A stretch of DNA of 64,000 nucleotides. Origin: Limnephilus marmoratus. Its lineage: Eukaryota; Arthropoda; Insecta; Trichoptera; Limnephilidae. The stretch lies in assembly GCA_917880885.1 (NCBI GenBank), contig OU862915.1, forward strand, positions 38,696,676 through 38,760,675. The letters run 5' to 3'. Shown in pieces: positions 1-10,326 of this stretch (positions are counted from its first letter, which is position 1; every line of letters begins with the position of its first letter). The position numbers were made by a program, and so were the translations under genes. The notes beneath the pieces were generated by a model that saw only the letters and a program-made list of their open reading frames with translations, did no database searches and was not told where the DNA came from.

Positions 1-137
1 GGGCATTCGTTGACCACATGTTCGGTGGTCTGCACTGCACCGCATTCACACGTCGCTGACTCTTTAAGGCCCCATCTATGCATCATGTGAGCACAACGGC
101 TATGGGAGCACCTTATCCTATTGATGGCAGTCGAGAT
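1..137 (-). mobile_element. LINE ORF C-terminal fragment (cut by window edge)
   Basis: Read on the minus strand, positions 137 to 1 give an open frame containing RIRCSHSRCAHMMHRWGL followed by CECG and an H-V-V-N-E-C-P ending. The W-G-x(n)-C-x-C-G-x(n)-H-x(3)-E-C-P layout is the zinc-knuckle-like tail common at the C-terminus of insect LINE polyproteins. A TAG codon lies three codons upstream, so only the last part of the ORF is present, and the rest runs off the left edge. The family cannot be assigned from about 45 residues. It may be the 5'-truncated end of a LINE extending leftwards. Confidence 0.6.
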
Positions 138-1140
138 TCTTATCTATTATCTCTCTTTTAAAAACTTTTGGAAATGTTAATTTTGGATTGTTTTTAAAAT
201 GAATGAATTGAATTAAATAGAATTGAGTGACATTGTCTCACTGGCTCCAAACAGGAGCAGTTGAGACTTTTGTGTGATATTCAAACTTTTTTTTTTAAAC
301 GCGGTGTGGAGTTTCCGTGAAAAGCGAATTAATTATTTATTTCTTTATAATTTGGAGTTCTTTCGATAGGAGACAAACTCCGATAGGAGACAAACTCCGA
401 TAGGAGAGGGGAATCAGAAGAAAAAAAAATCGTAGTTTATTACACTATAGACATTGTCGTGGTATTAAATTTAACCGAACTTCCATGACAACTTTGCGTG
501 AATACTTTTTTGTTATTGTTGAAATTCTCGTGGTATCAAAATTTTAAAATAAAAATAATAAATAGATAAAAAATAAACGGGAATCCTCCTACTTGGGCAG
601 TCAAAACATTTTATAAATTGTGTAATAATAATCTTGAATTAAATAAATAAAAAAAATTAAAGATAAATTAATTTATTCTGAAATAGCAAGAATCTAAGCG
701 TACTTCAATTGATTCAATGCAAAAATCAACGTTTGCTTAATATTTATATGGTGGGCAACTCCAAAGAGGAGAGTGGAATTTTAGGGTGGGAAAATAGCAA
801 AATTATTCCGCCCACCTTGAACGAAATGCATTATAAAGTGGTACTCAGTACCTATGTACGTATTGTTCGGGAATTTTTGCTCTCTCTCCTATGGAATTCT
901 CTTTTTCAAGATCATTTCCCTGTTTCCAGTCAGCGAGATTCGCGGCAAGATAGCGGTTTTGGTTTTACCAGAAGAAAGAAAGAAGATAAAAATATTTATA
1001 CCTTACAAATGAGTGCAAGCGCACTCATTTATCATGACACCTCTTCAGGGAAATATTTCTAAAGTGACGTTGGGATTTAAGTATGGAAGTGCTTAGGTTA
1101 CCCGATTAAATTTTTTAGTGCAGAATATGTGGGATGTAGT
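138..1140. other. AT-rich intergenic DNA, no gene recognised
   Basis: About 1 kb without a recognisable product. A 117-codon frame at 709-1062 has no motif I know, and its composition looks like chance. A small tandem repeat sits at 364-407 (listed separately). Confidence 0.5.
364..407. repeat. 17-bp tandem repeat, about 2.6 copies
   Basis: The unit CGATAGGAGACAAACTC occurs at 364-380 and 381-397, with a partial third copy at 398-407. It is purine-rich and unrelated to the other repeats I saw in the window. Confidence 0.85.
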
Positions 1141-3439
1141 ATATTTTATTTTATTTTTATTTATTTATTCAACGCCCAGAGGGCTTTTACATGTTTGGTA
1201 GTACAATGATGACAGATGATTTTTCAATAGATAATGAAATAAAAAAAATAAAATTAGATAAAAAATGCACACAAGTCACAAAATAACAAAAAAAATACAG
1301 CAATTTGATAAGTTTACAAAAATACACATATGTTTAGTAATAGTTTTGGAATATGTTTTTTACAACATCCACAAAATTCGCCAAGTTGATGTTAAATATG
1401 TCGACATCACCTAATTACTGATTCCCCATAGTGTGAAATCGTTGTATAGGAGAGTGGGCAATGTAGTCCCGCTTGTGAATGCTGCAGTAGAATAATGTAT
1501 TTTGTCGCGTGGTTACTGTCGGTATTCGTAAGTTTATGAGTTGTAGGAGTTCGCAACAGTCGAATTTAGAGTTAAGTATTTTGAATAAAAATGTTAAGTC
1601 GTTTATTCTACGTATGTCTTCTAGTGTATGTATTTTGAGAATATTTAGTAATAGATTATATTTTAAGTCTTCTAGTGGGATACTTAATTTAAAATTTATA
1701 AAACGCAGAAATTTTTTTTGTATTCGCTCAATATTATTAACGTGAATTTTGTAAGATGGAGACCGAACTACCGAGTTATATTCAATTTGGCTTCTAACTA
1801 GAGATACATATAATAGTTTAATGGCTTCTATGGAACTAAAGTTTTAAGTTGTTCTTAATACGAAGCCTAGTGTTTTCATACCTTTGTTCATAATTTGGTG
1901 GATATGATTTGCGAAACTTAGTTTTTCATCCAAAATAATTCCAAGATCTCTCATTTCCGTGACTCTTTCTAAAGCTGTGTTATTGATGGAATATTCAAAT
2001 AAAACAGGATTTTTATTTCTAAAGAAAGTCAAGGTTTTACACTTTTCTACATTTAAAAATAAATTATTTTGAACGCACCAATCTTTAAACTTACTAATAT
2101 TTGACTGTAGTATATGGCAATGATTTATATCAGTTATTTTCTTGTATAGCTTGATGTCATCAGCAAAGAGCAATACCTCGACATCATTGAAGCAATTGGT
2201 TATATCATTGATGAAAATGAGGAACAAAACCGGGCCAAGGTGACTACCCTGCGGTAGGCCACTAGTAGCCCAGAAAGCTTTCGAGATCCAAGATTTTATT
2301 TTGACGAACAATTTACGATTTAATAAGTAGCTAGTAAACCATTTTAGCATGTTATCCCTTATTCCTAGAGCAAATAGTTTTTGGATTAGTAGTTTATGGG
2401 ATACTTTGTCAAATGCCTTCGAAAAGTCTGTATATATGCAGTCGACTTGTTTATTTTCTGCAAAAGATTGTATTATGAAGTTTTGAAATATTGTTAAGTT
2501 AGTTGCGGTAGATCTACTTTTGATAAAACCGTGCTGTTTTTGGTCAATTAATTTTATTAATTTGGGATAGATTTCATCAAGGACCAGTGATTCAAAAAGC
2601 TTAGGTAGTACTGACTGTATACAAATGGGGCGATAATTGGCTATATTAGTGTCGTCTCCTTTTTTGTAGATAGGTGTAATGAAGCTAGATTTCCAGCGGT
2701 CTGGAAAGTGTCCAAGGGACAAGAGACGGTTGAATAATAATGTGAGTGGTTTAGATAATATAGTAGAGCATTTTTTGAGGATTATTGGTGGAATGTTGTC
2801 TGGACCAGCGGATTTGTCAGTGTCTAAGGAAAGTAATTTCTGTTCGCAACATTTTTGCGTGATATGGCAATTTGTTAAGTGTGTAGTCTTGCTAAATTCG
2901 TATTTAGGTATTTTATCATCTGGGATTTCTTCATCATATACATTTTTGAAGAAGTCTGAAAAAAGGTTTACAATGTCCTGTGTATTGTTTGCATTGGTTC
3001 CATTCATTTGCATTATTGGCGTGTAGTCTGTGTTTTCATTGTTTAGTTTTTTAAGAAATTTCCAAAGATTTTTGGATTTAAAGACAGTGTCCTCGATAGA
3101 GGTTATATACATTTTGTAACATTGTTTGGAAAGATCTTTACATTTTTTCCTGATTTCGCTAAAGATTTTATAATCACTTATGGATTTGCTTTGTTTGAAT
3201 TTTTTGTGTTGACTCTTCTTTTGCTGAAGAGAGGCAGTAAGCTCTGATGAGAACCAAACCGGGTAGGTATAGCTTCTCGGTGTATAAAAAGGTACATAGG
3301 ATTCAATAATATTCGAAAAGTATAAATAAGGTTGGTCTAAAGATTCATCAATGTTTTTATCAGATAAAAACGACCAGTCTATATTTGAGAGATGACTGTT
3401 AATTGAGTATATGGAAGGCAGAAGAGATTTTATTGGTTT
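1141..3439 (-). mobile_element. 5'-truncated jockey-like LINE
   Basis: A non-LTR retrotransposon on the minus strand. Its 3' end is the A-rich tail near 1141-1170, seen on the plus strand as T-rich repeats before the sequence AACGCCCAGAGGGC. Its ORF2 ends at 1415. Upstream the reading frame is closed by a stop at 3440-3442, and no apurinic endonuclease domain is present, so the copy is 5'-truncated, which is usual for target-primed insertions. The residues before the RT (Y-P-V-W-F-S-S-E followed by basic K/Q-rich sequence) match the linker that joins endonuclease and RT in jockey-clade elements. Confidence 0.85.
1415..3439 (-). pseudogene. LINE ORF2 reverse transcriptase, one in-frame stop
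   Basis: Reverse transcriptase of a jockey-type element. The segment after the ATG at 3112 (422 residues) shows SAGPDNIPPIILKKC, NYRPICIQS, HGFIKSRSTATNL, YTDFSKAFDKVSH, a L-P-Q-G-S block and the catalytic FADD box (L-L-F-A-D-D-I-K-L-Y). The frame also runs 109 codons upstream of that ATG, so the ATG is not a natural start. A TAA at 1844-1846 interrupts the frame, but the same frame continues for 142 more residues (R-S-Q-I-E-Y-N-S-V-V-R-S, then ...C-S-I-H-K-R-D-Y-I) to a final TAA at 1415-1417. Only one point change therefore separates this copy from a full C-terminal ORF. With the 5' end missing it cannot be autonomous. Confidence 0.85.
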
Positions 3440-3599
3440 TCATGTGAATACATGAATACTAAACAAGATTCCGAACTGGTTACTTAGATCTTTTTTTTAA
3501 ACGGAGACGGTTTACATATATATAGTTTTATTACCTCATTCCTTTGACATTAACCCAGTTCCTTTTATAAAGTTCACCTGGATTGTCATTGGAAATGAA

Positions 3600-4260
3600 G
3601 CTATATCTTCTGGTTTGACAATGCGTCTTCCCAGGTCTCATTTCCCCTCTTCACTCCTCCTTAGTTCCCTCAAGGCCCCACGACGGAAGAGGGTTTCATC
3701 TCTCCTCTCCACTCCTTAGTTCCCCGAAGGCTCCACGACGGAGAGTCCACCTCCCCTTAGTTCCCTAAAGGCCCCACAAGGGAAGAGTCCACTCCACCTT
3801 GGTTCCCCGAGGGCCCCAGGAGGAAAGAGGACTTCATCTCTTCTCTTCATTCCTACTTGTTTCCCTAAAGGCCCCACATAGGAAGAATTCACAGAGATGG
3901 CTTCAAATCTCCTCTTCACTCCTGCATGGTTCCCCGAAGGTTCTCCACATGGGAAGAGGACATCATCTCTCCACTTCACTCCTCCTTGGTTCCACAATGG
4001 CCCAGCGCTGGAAGAGTGCTCTTCCCCTTGGTTCTTTGAAGGCCCCACAAGGGAAGAGTTGGCCTCAGCTCACCTCTCCACGGTTTCTCATTTTGGTTCC
4101 TCTTACTGGCTCCAGGAAGGAAATCCAAGAAGTGACATCAGTACTCCTAGGTTCCCAAAAGGTCCCTAGTTTTAGAATGGTCGAATTTTTTGTCCCACGA
4201 GTTACCAGGGAAATAGAAGGTCCACCCCAGCAGAGCCCCGAGTGCTGGAGTGAGGTCTAA
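3600..4260. repeat. Degenerate GC-rich minisatellite
   Basis: From about 3640 to 4130 a motif of the form TTCCCnAAGGCCCCAC followed by a purine stretch (GGAAGAG) and a C/T-rich spacer recurs at least eight times with irregular spacing of about 45 to 75 bp and many substitutions. The long open frames crossing it (3799-4260 plus, 3716-4048 minus) follow from this repeated composition and have no recognisable domain. I therefore treat the region as a decayed tandem array rather than a gene. The last copies fade out before 4260. Confidence 0.65.
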
Positions 4261-4449
4261 ATACTCCGATGTGCGACCTTGTTTCTCGGAGGCACCGTTT
4301 ATGACACTATTCCCCAGGACATTCAGCCTGAGCACGGTAGCTCACACCTTCGCTTGGGATGGCTACTGCAGGTTTGTGTTTCCACTCCCTGAGCGATGGG
4401 TTCACCACACTCCCTACGCTGGCTACTTAGATCTTCGGTATCAAATCCT

Positions 4450-4855
4450 TGGGAAACGGTCGGCCCATTAGATAGATTCCCCTATCTTATTAACAAGCGT
4501 ATTGTGATTTTCGGAGTTCAACTTTCCAGGTAGATATGATATCCTTGTTCTACCGGTATTGCAATGGAAGATGCTCCGAGGAACTAGAGTTATTGATCCC
4601 TTCGGCACTGGGGCACAGTCGGGAAATACGCTAAACGCGCGCCCGAAACATGTCCGTTATTGACATTTGTCACATGAAAACGGGTCGCTTCTACAACTCG
4701 TTCTTCGACTGGTCCCTTCAAGATTTTCATTCTTTTCCATTCTCAAAATACCCTCCACACAGCATCTTCAAAGATGACATAGGCCCTTAGGGAAATTATT
4801 TTCGTCAGGTCTGGTGTGGAGTTAATGTAAGAAAATCTGGAGGGTTGTCTTTTAC
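4450..4855 (+). mobile_element. LINE K 3' fragment
   Basis: Homologous to the 3' part of the intact LINE at 49440-51217, in the opposite orientation. Shared blocks include the Q-K-R-A-V-R-L-I-D-S-P coding region, the stretch around TTGTTCTACCGGTATT, the sequence equivalent to ACGGGTCGCTTCT, and the 3' structure from CCCTCCACACAGCATC to a GGTGTGGAGTTAATGTAA end. Frameshifts and indels make it non-coding. Confidence 0.75.
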
Positions 4856-5540
4856 GAGCACCAGGGTCATTCTTTGGTGATGTTTTTGGAGACAGAAACG
4901 ATCTGAAGATGCCTGCAGCTGCGGGAAATTGGTACAGTCTAAAAATAAGTAAAACAAAGCTGTAAAGATTTTTAATCACAATATTACAATGAAATTTACC
5001 TAAGCGTTTACAAAAATATGATAGCAAAAATATAGGAATATCTCTTGTAGTAATAATATATCCATATAACTTTATAGTACATCTATTTTTAAATAGAAAA
5101 GTGGAATGAAACATTCAGCACTACCAAAAATCTCTCGGACTTATAAAATTGAGTCTACAGGGAATCAAACATGGAACCATGTACAGTGTACAATTTGTAT
5201 ATTGTATTCTGCTCACCACCGCCCCCACAAAGCTCTCAGCACCCCCTCAAGGGATATCGCCCCCTTTGTGAACCACCGGCTTAAAATAAATTTCACACAA
5301 CCAATCTTGGATTACCTGTAGAAGCCAAATATTAATTACCCATCAGTTCTTAGCGAAATAATTTTGAATTTTATGGTTTTCAGGGAAAATGTAAAGCTTT
5401 ATTAGTAATTGGTTGAAAGCTTGATTTTTATGAAGCAAGCAATGAAGAAATATTTGACGTCAGCAATACAAATAATTTTCTTCTTTATCTATATCTGGTT
5501 CATCTATAATTGGAAATGTATCTACGTTTTATTTATTTTT
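4856..5540. other. Unassigned AT-rich sequence
   Basis: Nothing recognisable. The frames at 4743-5114 (minus, partly over the LINE tail) and 5106-5321 (plus) carry no motif I know. Confidence 0.4.
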
Positions 5541-5605
5541 CTACATTAGCTCCATAAAGGAGGCTCTGAGGAAAACAGTTTTCCTCGGGGCCTAAGTCAT
5601 TTAAT
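5541..5605 (-). mobile_element. LINE K / SINE A 3' tail, short copy
   Basis: On the minus strand this reads AGGCCCCGAGGAAAA ... TTTTCCTCAGAGCC followed by CTTTATGGAGCTAATGTA, the diagnostic hairpin and terminus shared by LINE K and SINE A. Only the last 60 or so bases are present, so the parent family cannot be decided. Confidence 0.65.
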
Positions 5606-5646
5606 TTAATAAAAACAAAATATTATTTTTTCTCTCTAAGAAAGAA

Positions 5647-6097
5647 ACGAAGAATACTAATTAAGTCATTAAACCAAGAACACTGATTACGCAATTAAAC
5701 TAAGAACACTAGTTAAGTAATTAAACCAAGAACACTGATTAAGCAATTAAACTAAGAGCACTAGTTAAGTAATTAAACCAAGAACACTGATTAAGCAATT
5801 AAACTAAGAACACTAGTTAAGTAATTAAACCAAGAACACTGACTAATCAATTAAACTAAGAGCACTTGTTAAGTAATTAAACCAAGAATACTGATTAAGC
5901 AATTAAACTAAGAGCACTAGTTAAGTAATTAAACCAAGAACACTGATTAAGCAATTAAACTAAGAGCATTAGTTAAGTAATTAAACCAAGAACACTGATT
6001 AAGCAATTAAACTAAGAAAACTATTTAAGTAATTAAACCAATAACACTAAACTTAAGACCACTAATTAAGGAATTAAACTAAGAACACTTATTAAAT
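5647..6097. repeat. 26-bp tandem array with alternating variants (52-bp dimer)
   Basis: About 17 monomers of 26 bp in tandem. Two variants alternate strictly over most of the array: type 1 begins AACCAAGAACACTGATTAAG and ends CAATTA; type 2 begins AACTAAGARCACTAGTTAAG and ends TAATTA. The higher-order unit is thus a 52-bp dimer repeated about seven times. Edge monomers (around 5647 and from 6040 on) are more diverged, with one irregular longer unit near 6036-6076. This is satellite-like organisation on a very small scale. Confidence 0.9.
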
Positions 6098-6099
6098 CC

Positions 6100-6990
6100 A
6101 ATACTCTTTGTATACTCTAATCTTTCACGATCTCTATCAGTACCCGCTGCCTCGCCCCATTCTTCTTAATAGTGGCATATACCCAGGGCGATACTGACAG
6201 TATAATACCACTCTGGAAAATATTCCTCATCGGCATTATTCCGCTGATCTTGTTTGTATAGTGATAATCAAAAACGTCAGGAATAAGCTATTTTGAAAAA
6301 TTGAACCTTCTTTGATATTGCAGTGTCTACAGATATTATTGCAACTGGTGTCTGAAGATAATTAATTCTAAAAACTAAACAAACCAGCTCACAATTTCTC
6401 AGCAACAGCAAACTGTCTAACATTATTATCTATTTACTCTACATAAACATATTTTTTTAAACACACGAACAAATTACACGAGATAAACTCCCGGAGGAAG
6501 CTTGAAGTATTTTTCTTGTTTAAAAAATAATATTCAAGAGTGTTTCTCTCTAAAGTGCATTTTCATTATGCAGATGATTTAGTTCTTTAAACCCCTCCTT
6601 TTTAACCCGGCTTTGTGAAAATAGGCATGAATTTTAATGTTCTTCCTACAAACATATGAATAAATATTGTTGGGGATAATAATAAGGGATAATAAAGTAA
6701 TTCGGAAGAGGAATGGCTACTAAGTATTTAAACCTTTTCTCAACTATTACCAACAACTTCCATGTCAGAATGATAGGTTCTTTGCTCCCAAAGGTTGTAA
6801 ATAAAATATTTATGAATTATTATTCCACCTTTTGTAACTATACTTGCCAAGTAGTATGTCGATGTAGGTATATAATTAAAAACTAAACCATTAAAATAGC
6901 ATCATTGAAAAAAGGTAAAACATCAGATTGAGGTTATTTTTTAACACAATAATTTCTTATGACTCCAGGAACATTAAAATATATAAATAT
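6100..6990. other. AT-rich sequence with a SINE C scrap
   Basis: Positions about 6178-6222 contain CCAGGGCGATACTGACAGTA and a CCACTCTGGAA block, the conserved core of SINE C. Otherwise nothing recognisable. Confidence 0.5.
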
Positions 6991-7495
6991 ACTAGCTGTC
7001 CCGACGAATGTTATTCTGCCATATAAATGAAAGTTCGATGAGGCGGACGAAGCGCCATCTGTCATTCAACAACATAAATAATTTTGTTCTGTTTGAACGA
7101 CGACGGTTTAATTTGTTCATACAAAAATTCTAAAATCGCGATTTAAAAATGGGACGGTGGGGGTTGAAAATTTGGGGTTATAGATATTTTTTGATACCAA
7201 ATAAATAAAAAAATTCTGTAAAAAAATAATCTTGATAGGAACACCCTAATCACCTTGCTTTATGAAATATATTTTACGACCTATTCTCATACCTACCAAA
7301 TATACATAAAAAATTTCATAAAAATCGGTGGAGTGGTTTCGAAGGAGTGCGACCACAAACACCGTGACACGAGATTTTTATGTATATATATTAAAAAAAT
7401 CATAAAAATCGGTGAAGCCGTTTCGGAGGAGTGCGACCACAAACACCATGACACGAGATGTTTATATATCTTTGTAGATTTTTATATATCTCAGG
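6991..7495 (+). mobile_element. Interspersed repeat E, copy 1 (class unresolved)
   Basis: Begins ACTAGCTGTCCCGACGAATG and ends in a block containing AAAATCGGTGGAGTGGTTTC and TGACACGAGATTTTTATG. A second copy begins at 12269. Such beginnings and endings are common in dispersed insect repeats, but without a transposase I cannot assign the class. The terminal block of about 85 bp is duplicated in tandem here (7300-7385 and 7388-7470), so the 3' end is present twice. Confidence 0.6.
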
Positions 7496-8505
7496 GTAGG
7501 TCTAGTCTTGAAAATGCCCTAGAAAGAAATCATATTTTTTTACGAAAGTCATAGAAAGTAATATCTAATTTTATACATGTGGGTTGGTAAATAAATTAAA
7601 GTTTGAAAAGTATTCATGATTAATCTATATTAAAAGTAAGAGCGGCGGTTCTTACAACCAATCGTGAAGATCGAAATAAAAAAGAATCGGGTAACCATAT
7701 TAACCATCGTACTTTAAATATAAGAAGAGACAATGTTTGTAAATTGTCGAAGAAGGAAATAAAAAACGTTGGTATCTGAAAACCTTTGCGAGCCTTGCCA
7801 GGCATTGCGTGGTACTGATTTGCCTTGCGTAGAATATTGAAGCCCTGCTTTTCGACAGATACGAGTAGCTTAGAAATGTGTGAGTCTCCGCCTTTGTGCG
7901 AATACGTAAGTAACCGCGTGAGAATTTTTGTTGGTTTTTTTAATTTAATTTTAATTTTAATTACATTGATCATCTTGCATACACATCATTTAAATAAATA
8001 CTATAAATTGGAATTGTAGAAATTCTCTGCAAGATTGCAAAACGGCTGTAAGTAAGTGTAAGTCAAGTGACCAGAAAGTTGGGTATTTCCCTACCTCCCT
8101 TTCTCTTATCTTCTCCTGCCTTTCATCTTATGTACCTATGTATAACCTCACAACAATCCCTAAATTCGGTATACTTTAATACCGCGGGCTTGGCTCGAGG
8201 TGGTTGAAACGTTGAATAATTTACATAATTTTTTTTAAATCGATCAGAAGCACGAACACCTTGCAAGGTTATGGATGTGATTTTTGTTAAGTACTTTACA
8301 CACCCTTCTACAGAAATAACCGATGCCAAACAAACAAATACCAAAATCTGGAAAAACACTACAGTCACCGGTATCTTTTGGAAACATTTTCCTATATTTT
8401 GTTCACAAACAAAAATGTGCTCGGTTTTTATGCCTTTTTGTATCCATGTGTATATTTATTTTTTTGTATATTTTGTGTGACCAAAAATTGGATTCCTCTA
8501 AAAAA
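7496..8505. other. Unassigned sequence
   Basis: No recognisable gene or repeat. The frames at 7620-7973 (minus) and 8123-8368 (minus) have no motif I know. Confidence 0.4.
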
Positions 8506-9121
8506 AGTAATTTACGAGAGATGGGAAGGCTGATAGAGATATTGAAAGAAGGGTGAATGCAGGTAACTCTATTAATGGAGGACTGAACGCCGTTGGCACC
8601 AATAAAAAACTGTCCAAAGACGCGAAACTAGCCGTCCATAATGAAGTACTGGTACCTACCCTAACGTATGGAACTGGCAGAGGAAGGATGAAAGTAGACT
8701 GAACGCTGTAGAAATGAGATCCCTGAGGCGTATGTGTGGTAAAACCATGTATGATCGTGTGAGAAATGTGGAAATCCGCAAAGAATGCAAGGCTGATGTA
8801 AGCGTGATGAGTAAGTTCAAGAAAGGAACGCTCCGATGGTTTGGGCATGTAGAGCGAATGAACGAGGAAAGGAGTGTAAGGAGAATATATGACGCAAATG
8901 TGAATGGTAGAAGAAGTCGAGGACGCCCAAGAAAGACATGGCACGACCAAGTGAATCAGATACTTGAGTCGGGTCATGTCAAGAGTCAGAATAATAGAAG
9001 AGAATGTATGAGACGTTGTATGAATGTAAACGAGGCAAGGATTGTGTGCCAAGATTGGGATGTTTGGCGGTCCGTCCTCTCTGCCTACCCCTGCGGGGAA
9101 ACGGCGTGATGGTTAGTTAGT
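8506..9121 (+). mobile_element. RTE-like LINE 3' fragment (RTE1)
   Basis: C-terminal end of an endonuclease-reverse transcriptase LINE. The readable frame 8714-9109 shows LRWFGHVERMNEERSVRR, then G-R-R-S-R-G-R-P-R-K-T-W and a V-W-R-S-V-L-S-A-Y-P-C-G-E ending, a block typical of RTE-like insect elements. Upstream (8506-8713) the homologous residues K-A-D-R-D-I-E-R-R-V-N-A-G are present with a deletion and frameshift. The element ends in a TTAGTTAGTAAG simple-repeat tail, as RTE-type elements often do. Other copies lie at 31790-32656, 33830-34470, 44415-44775 and 55332-56041. The clade assignment (RTE versus a related clade) is inference. Confidence 0.75.
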
Positions 9122-9371
9122 AAGTCTAAATAAAAATTAAAAAGTTATATAAAAAGTACTTTTTATTACAATATAAATCTGATCTAAAAGTCTAAATACA
9201 CCATAAACTACAAAAAATTCGACAAATTTTTCAAGGAACGCCATTTATAACACAATAATTTTGAGCTCTCAAGATCATCATCATAATTTATAGTAAATAT
9301 TGCAAAACCTAAATCATTTTGACTGTCAAAAATTCAACCCGTAAAAACAAAAGTTTTTTTACTATAATATA

Positions 9372-10324
9372 CGAGGGTAGGCTGAAAAGCAATGCACGCT
9401 CACATGCTTGTACAGCGCGAACAAAATGACCTTTAGAAGCGCGCCAGGTGGAATATGGAAGTGATATTCCTTCTCTATACGTACGCGCAAGTTTGAGGTC
9501 GTTGAATTCATCCGCTGTATCTTGAGAAGCGGAAGTATGGAGACGTATTTTAGTGTTATGTCAACGCAAGGTAAAGGGCGTGCTGTCGGCGAATTTTTAA
9601 TTTCTGAAAAAGTGACTCCTACTGAAATTTATCGTCGTTTAAAGGATTTTTATGATGACGATGCTATTGATAGATCTACTGAAAATTGGTGGGTAGTAAA
9701 ATTTCATGATTGTGAGGCTGGAAAAGCAATTATCATGAAATACGCAGCGGACGTCCCATCATTGATACAGAGTATAAGCAATTCAAACTCGTCCACGATT
9801 TGATTCAAAATGACCGGCGAATCACTCAAAAAAGTATTACAAACCATTTTGGAATATCCACGAAACATGTCAGCTTCATTCTTGAATAATTAGGACACCA
9901 TAAAATCTACCACGCCCCGTTTCACAGACGAGAACAAACAGCGTCGATTAGAGCCTCTGCAAAACCTGTTGGCTGCAAAACCCCAAAAGTTGGGACTGAT
10001 TCCATACCCTTTTCACTCTCCCGATCTTTCGCCTTGCAATTTTTTTTCTCTACTCAAGAGACACCTCAAGGGTAATCATTGCACCTCGGATGGTGAGGTT
10101 AAGGCAGCTGTCAAGTCCTGGATTCGAGAAATGTCGGAAGAATTTTTCAGTTAAAAAAACTTGTTGGGAGAAGTGCGTTAGCCTTAACGGTAACGTTGTT
10201 AAAAAATAAACATATAATTTTGAAGCTTAAGAATCGTACTTTAATGTGCTTTTTGCCCGATCTTGCTATTTGTTTTTGTTCGTGTTTTACAAGCGTGTGT
10301 GCATTTCTTTTCAACCTACCCTAT
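9372..10324 (+). mobile_element. Mariner-like transposon, internally deleted
   Basis: Flanked by TA on both sides (9370-9371 and 10325-10326) with inverted ends of about 35 bp: left CGAGGGTAGGCTGAAAAGCA, right (reverse complement) ATAGGGTAGGTTGAAAAGAA. At about 950 bp it is shorter than a full mariner (roughly 1.3 kb), and the central catalytic part is missing. Confidence 0.85.
9522..9803 (+). pseudogene. Mariner transposase N-terminal fragment
   Basis: Residues resembling the mariner helix-turn-helix DNA-binding domain: G-R-A-V-G-E-F-L, T-P-T-E-I-Y-R-R-L-K-D-F-Y, then S-T-E-N-W-W-V-V-K-F-H-D. The frame stops at 9801-9803. In another frame it continues with NDRRITQKSITNHFGISTKH to a stop near 9890, so at least one frameshift is present. 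A C-terminal piece with S-L-S-R-S-F-A-L-type residues follows around 10000-10080, matching the Y-S-P-D-L-A-P region of mariner transposases in a shifted frame. The protein is dead, and the middle of the catalytic domain has been deleted. Confidence 0.75.
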
Positions 10325-10326
10325 TA

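Noticed and set aside
3799..4260. 153-codon open frame as a protein-coding gene
   Set aside because: It lies in a decayed tandem repeat whose GC-rich composition keeps frames open on both strands; unit spacing is not a multiple of three and there is no domain.
5647..6097. CRISPR array
   Set aside because: Repeats are contiguous 26-bp monomers without unique spacers, in a eukaryotic context.
8498..9052. 184-codon minus-strand frame
   Set aside because: It is the antisense shadow of the RTE1 coding end; the same antisense frame appears at other RTE1 copies.
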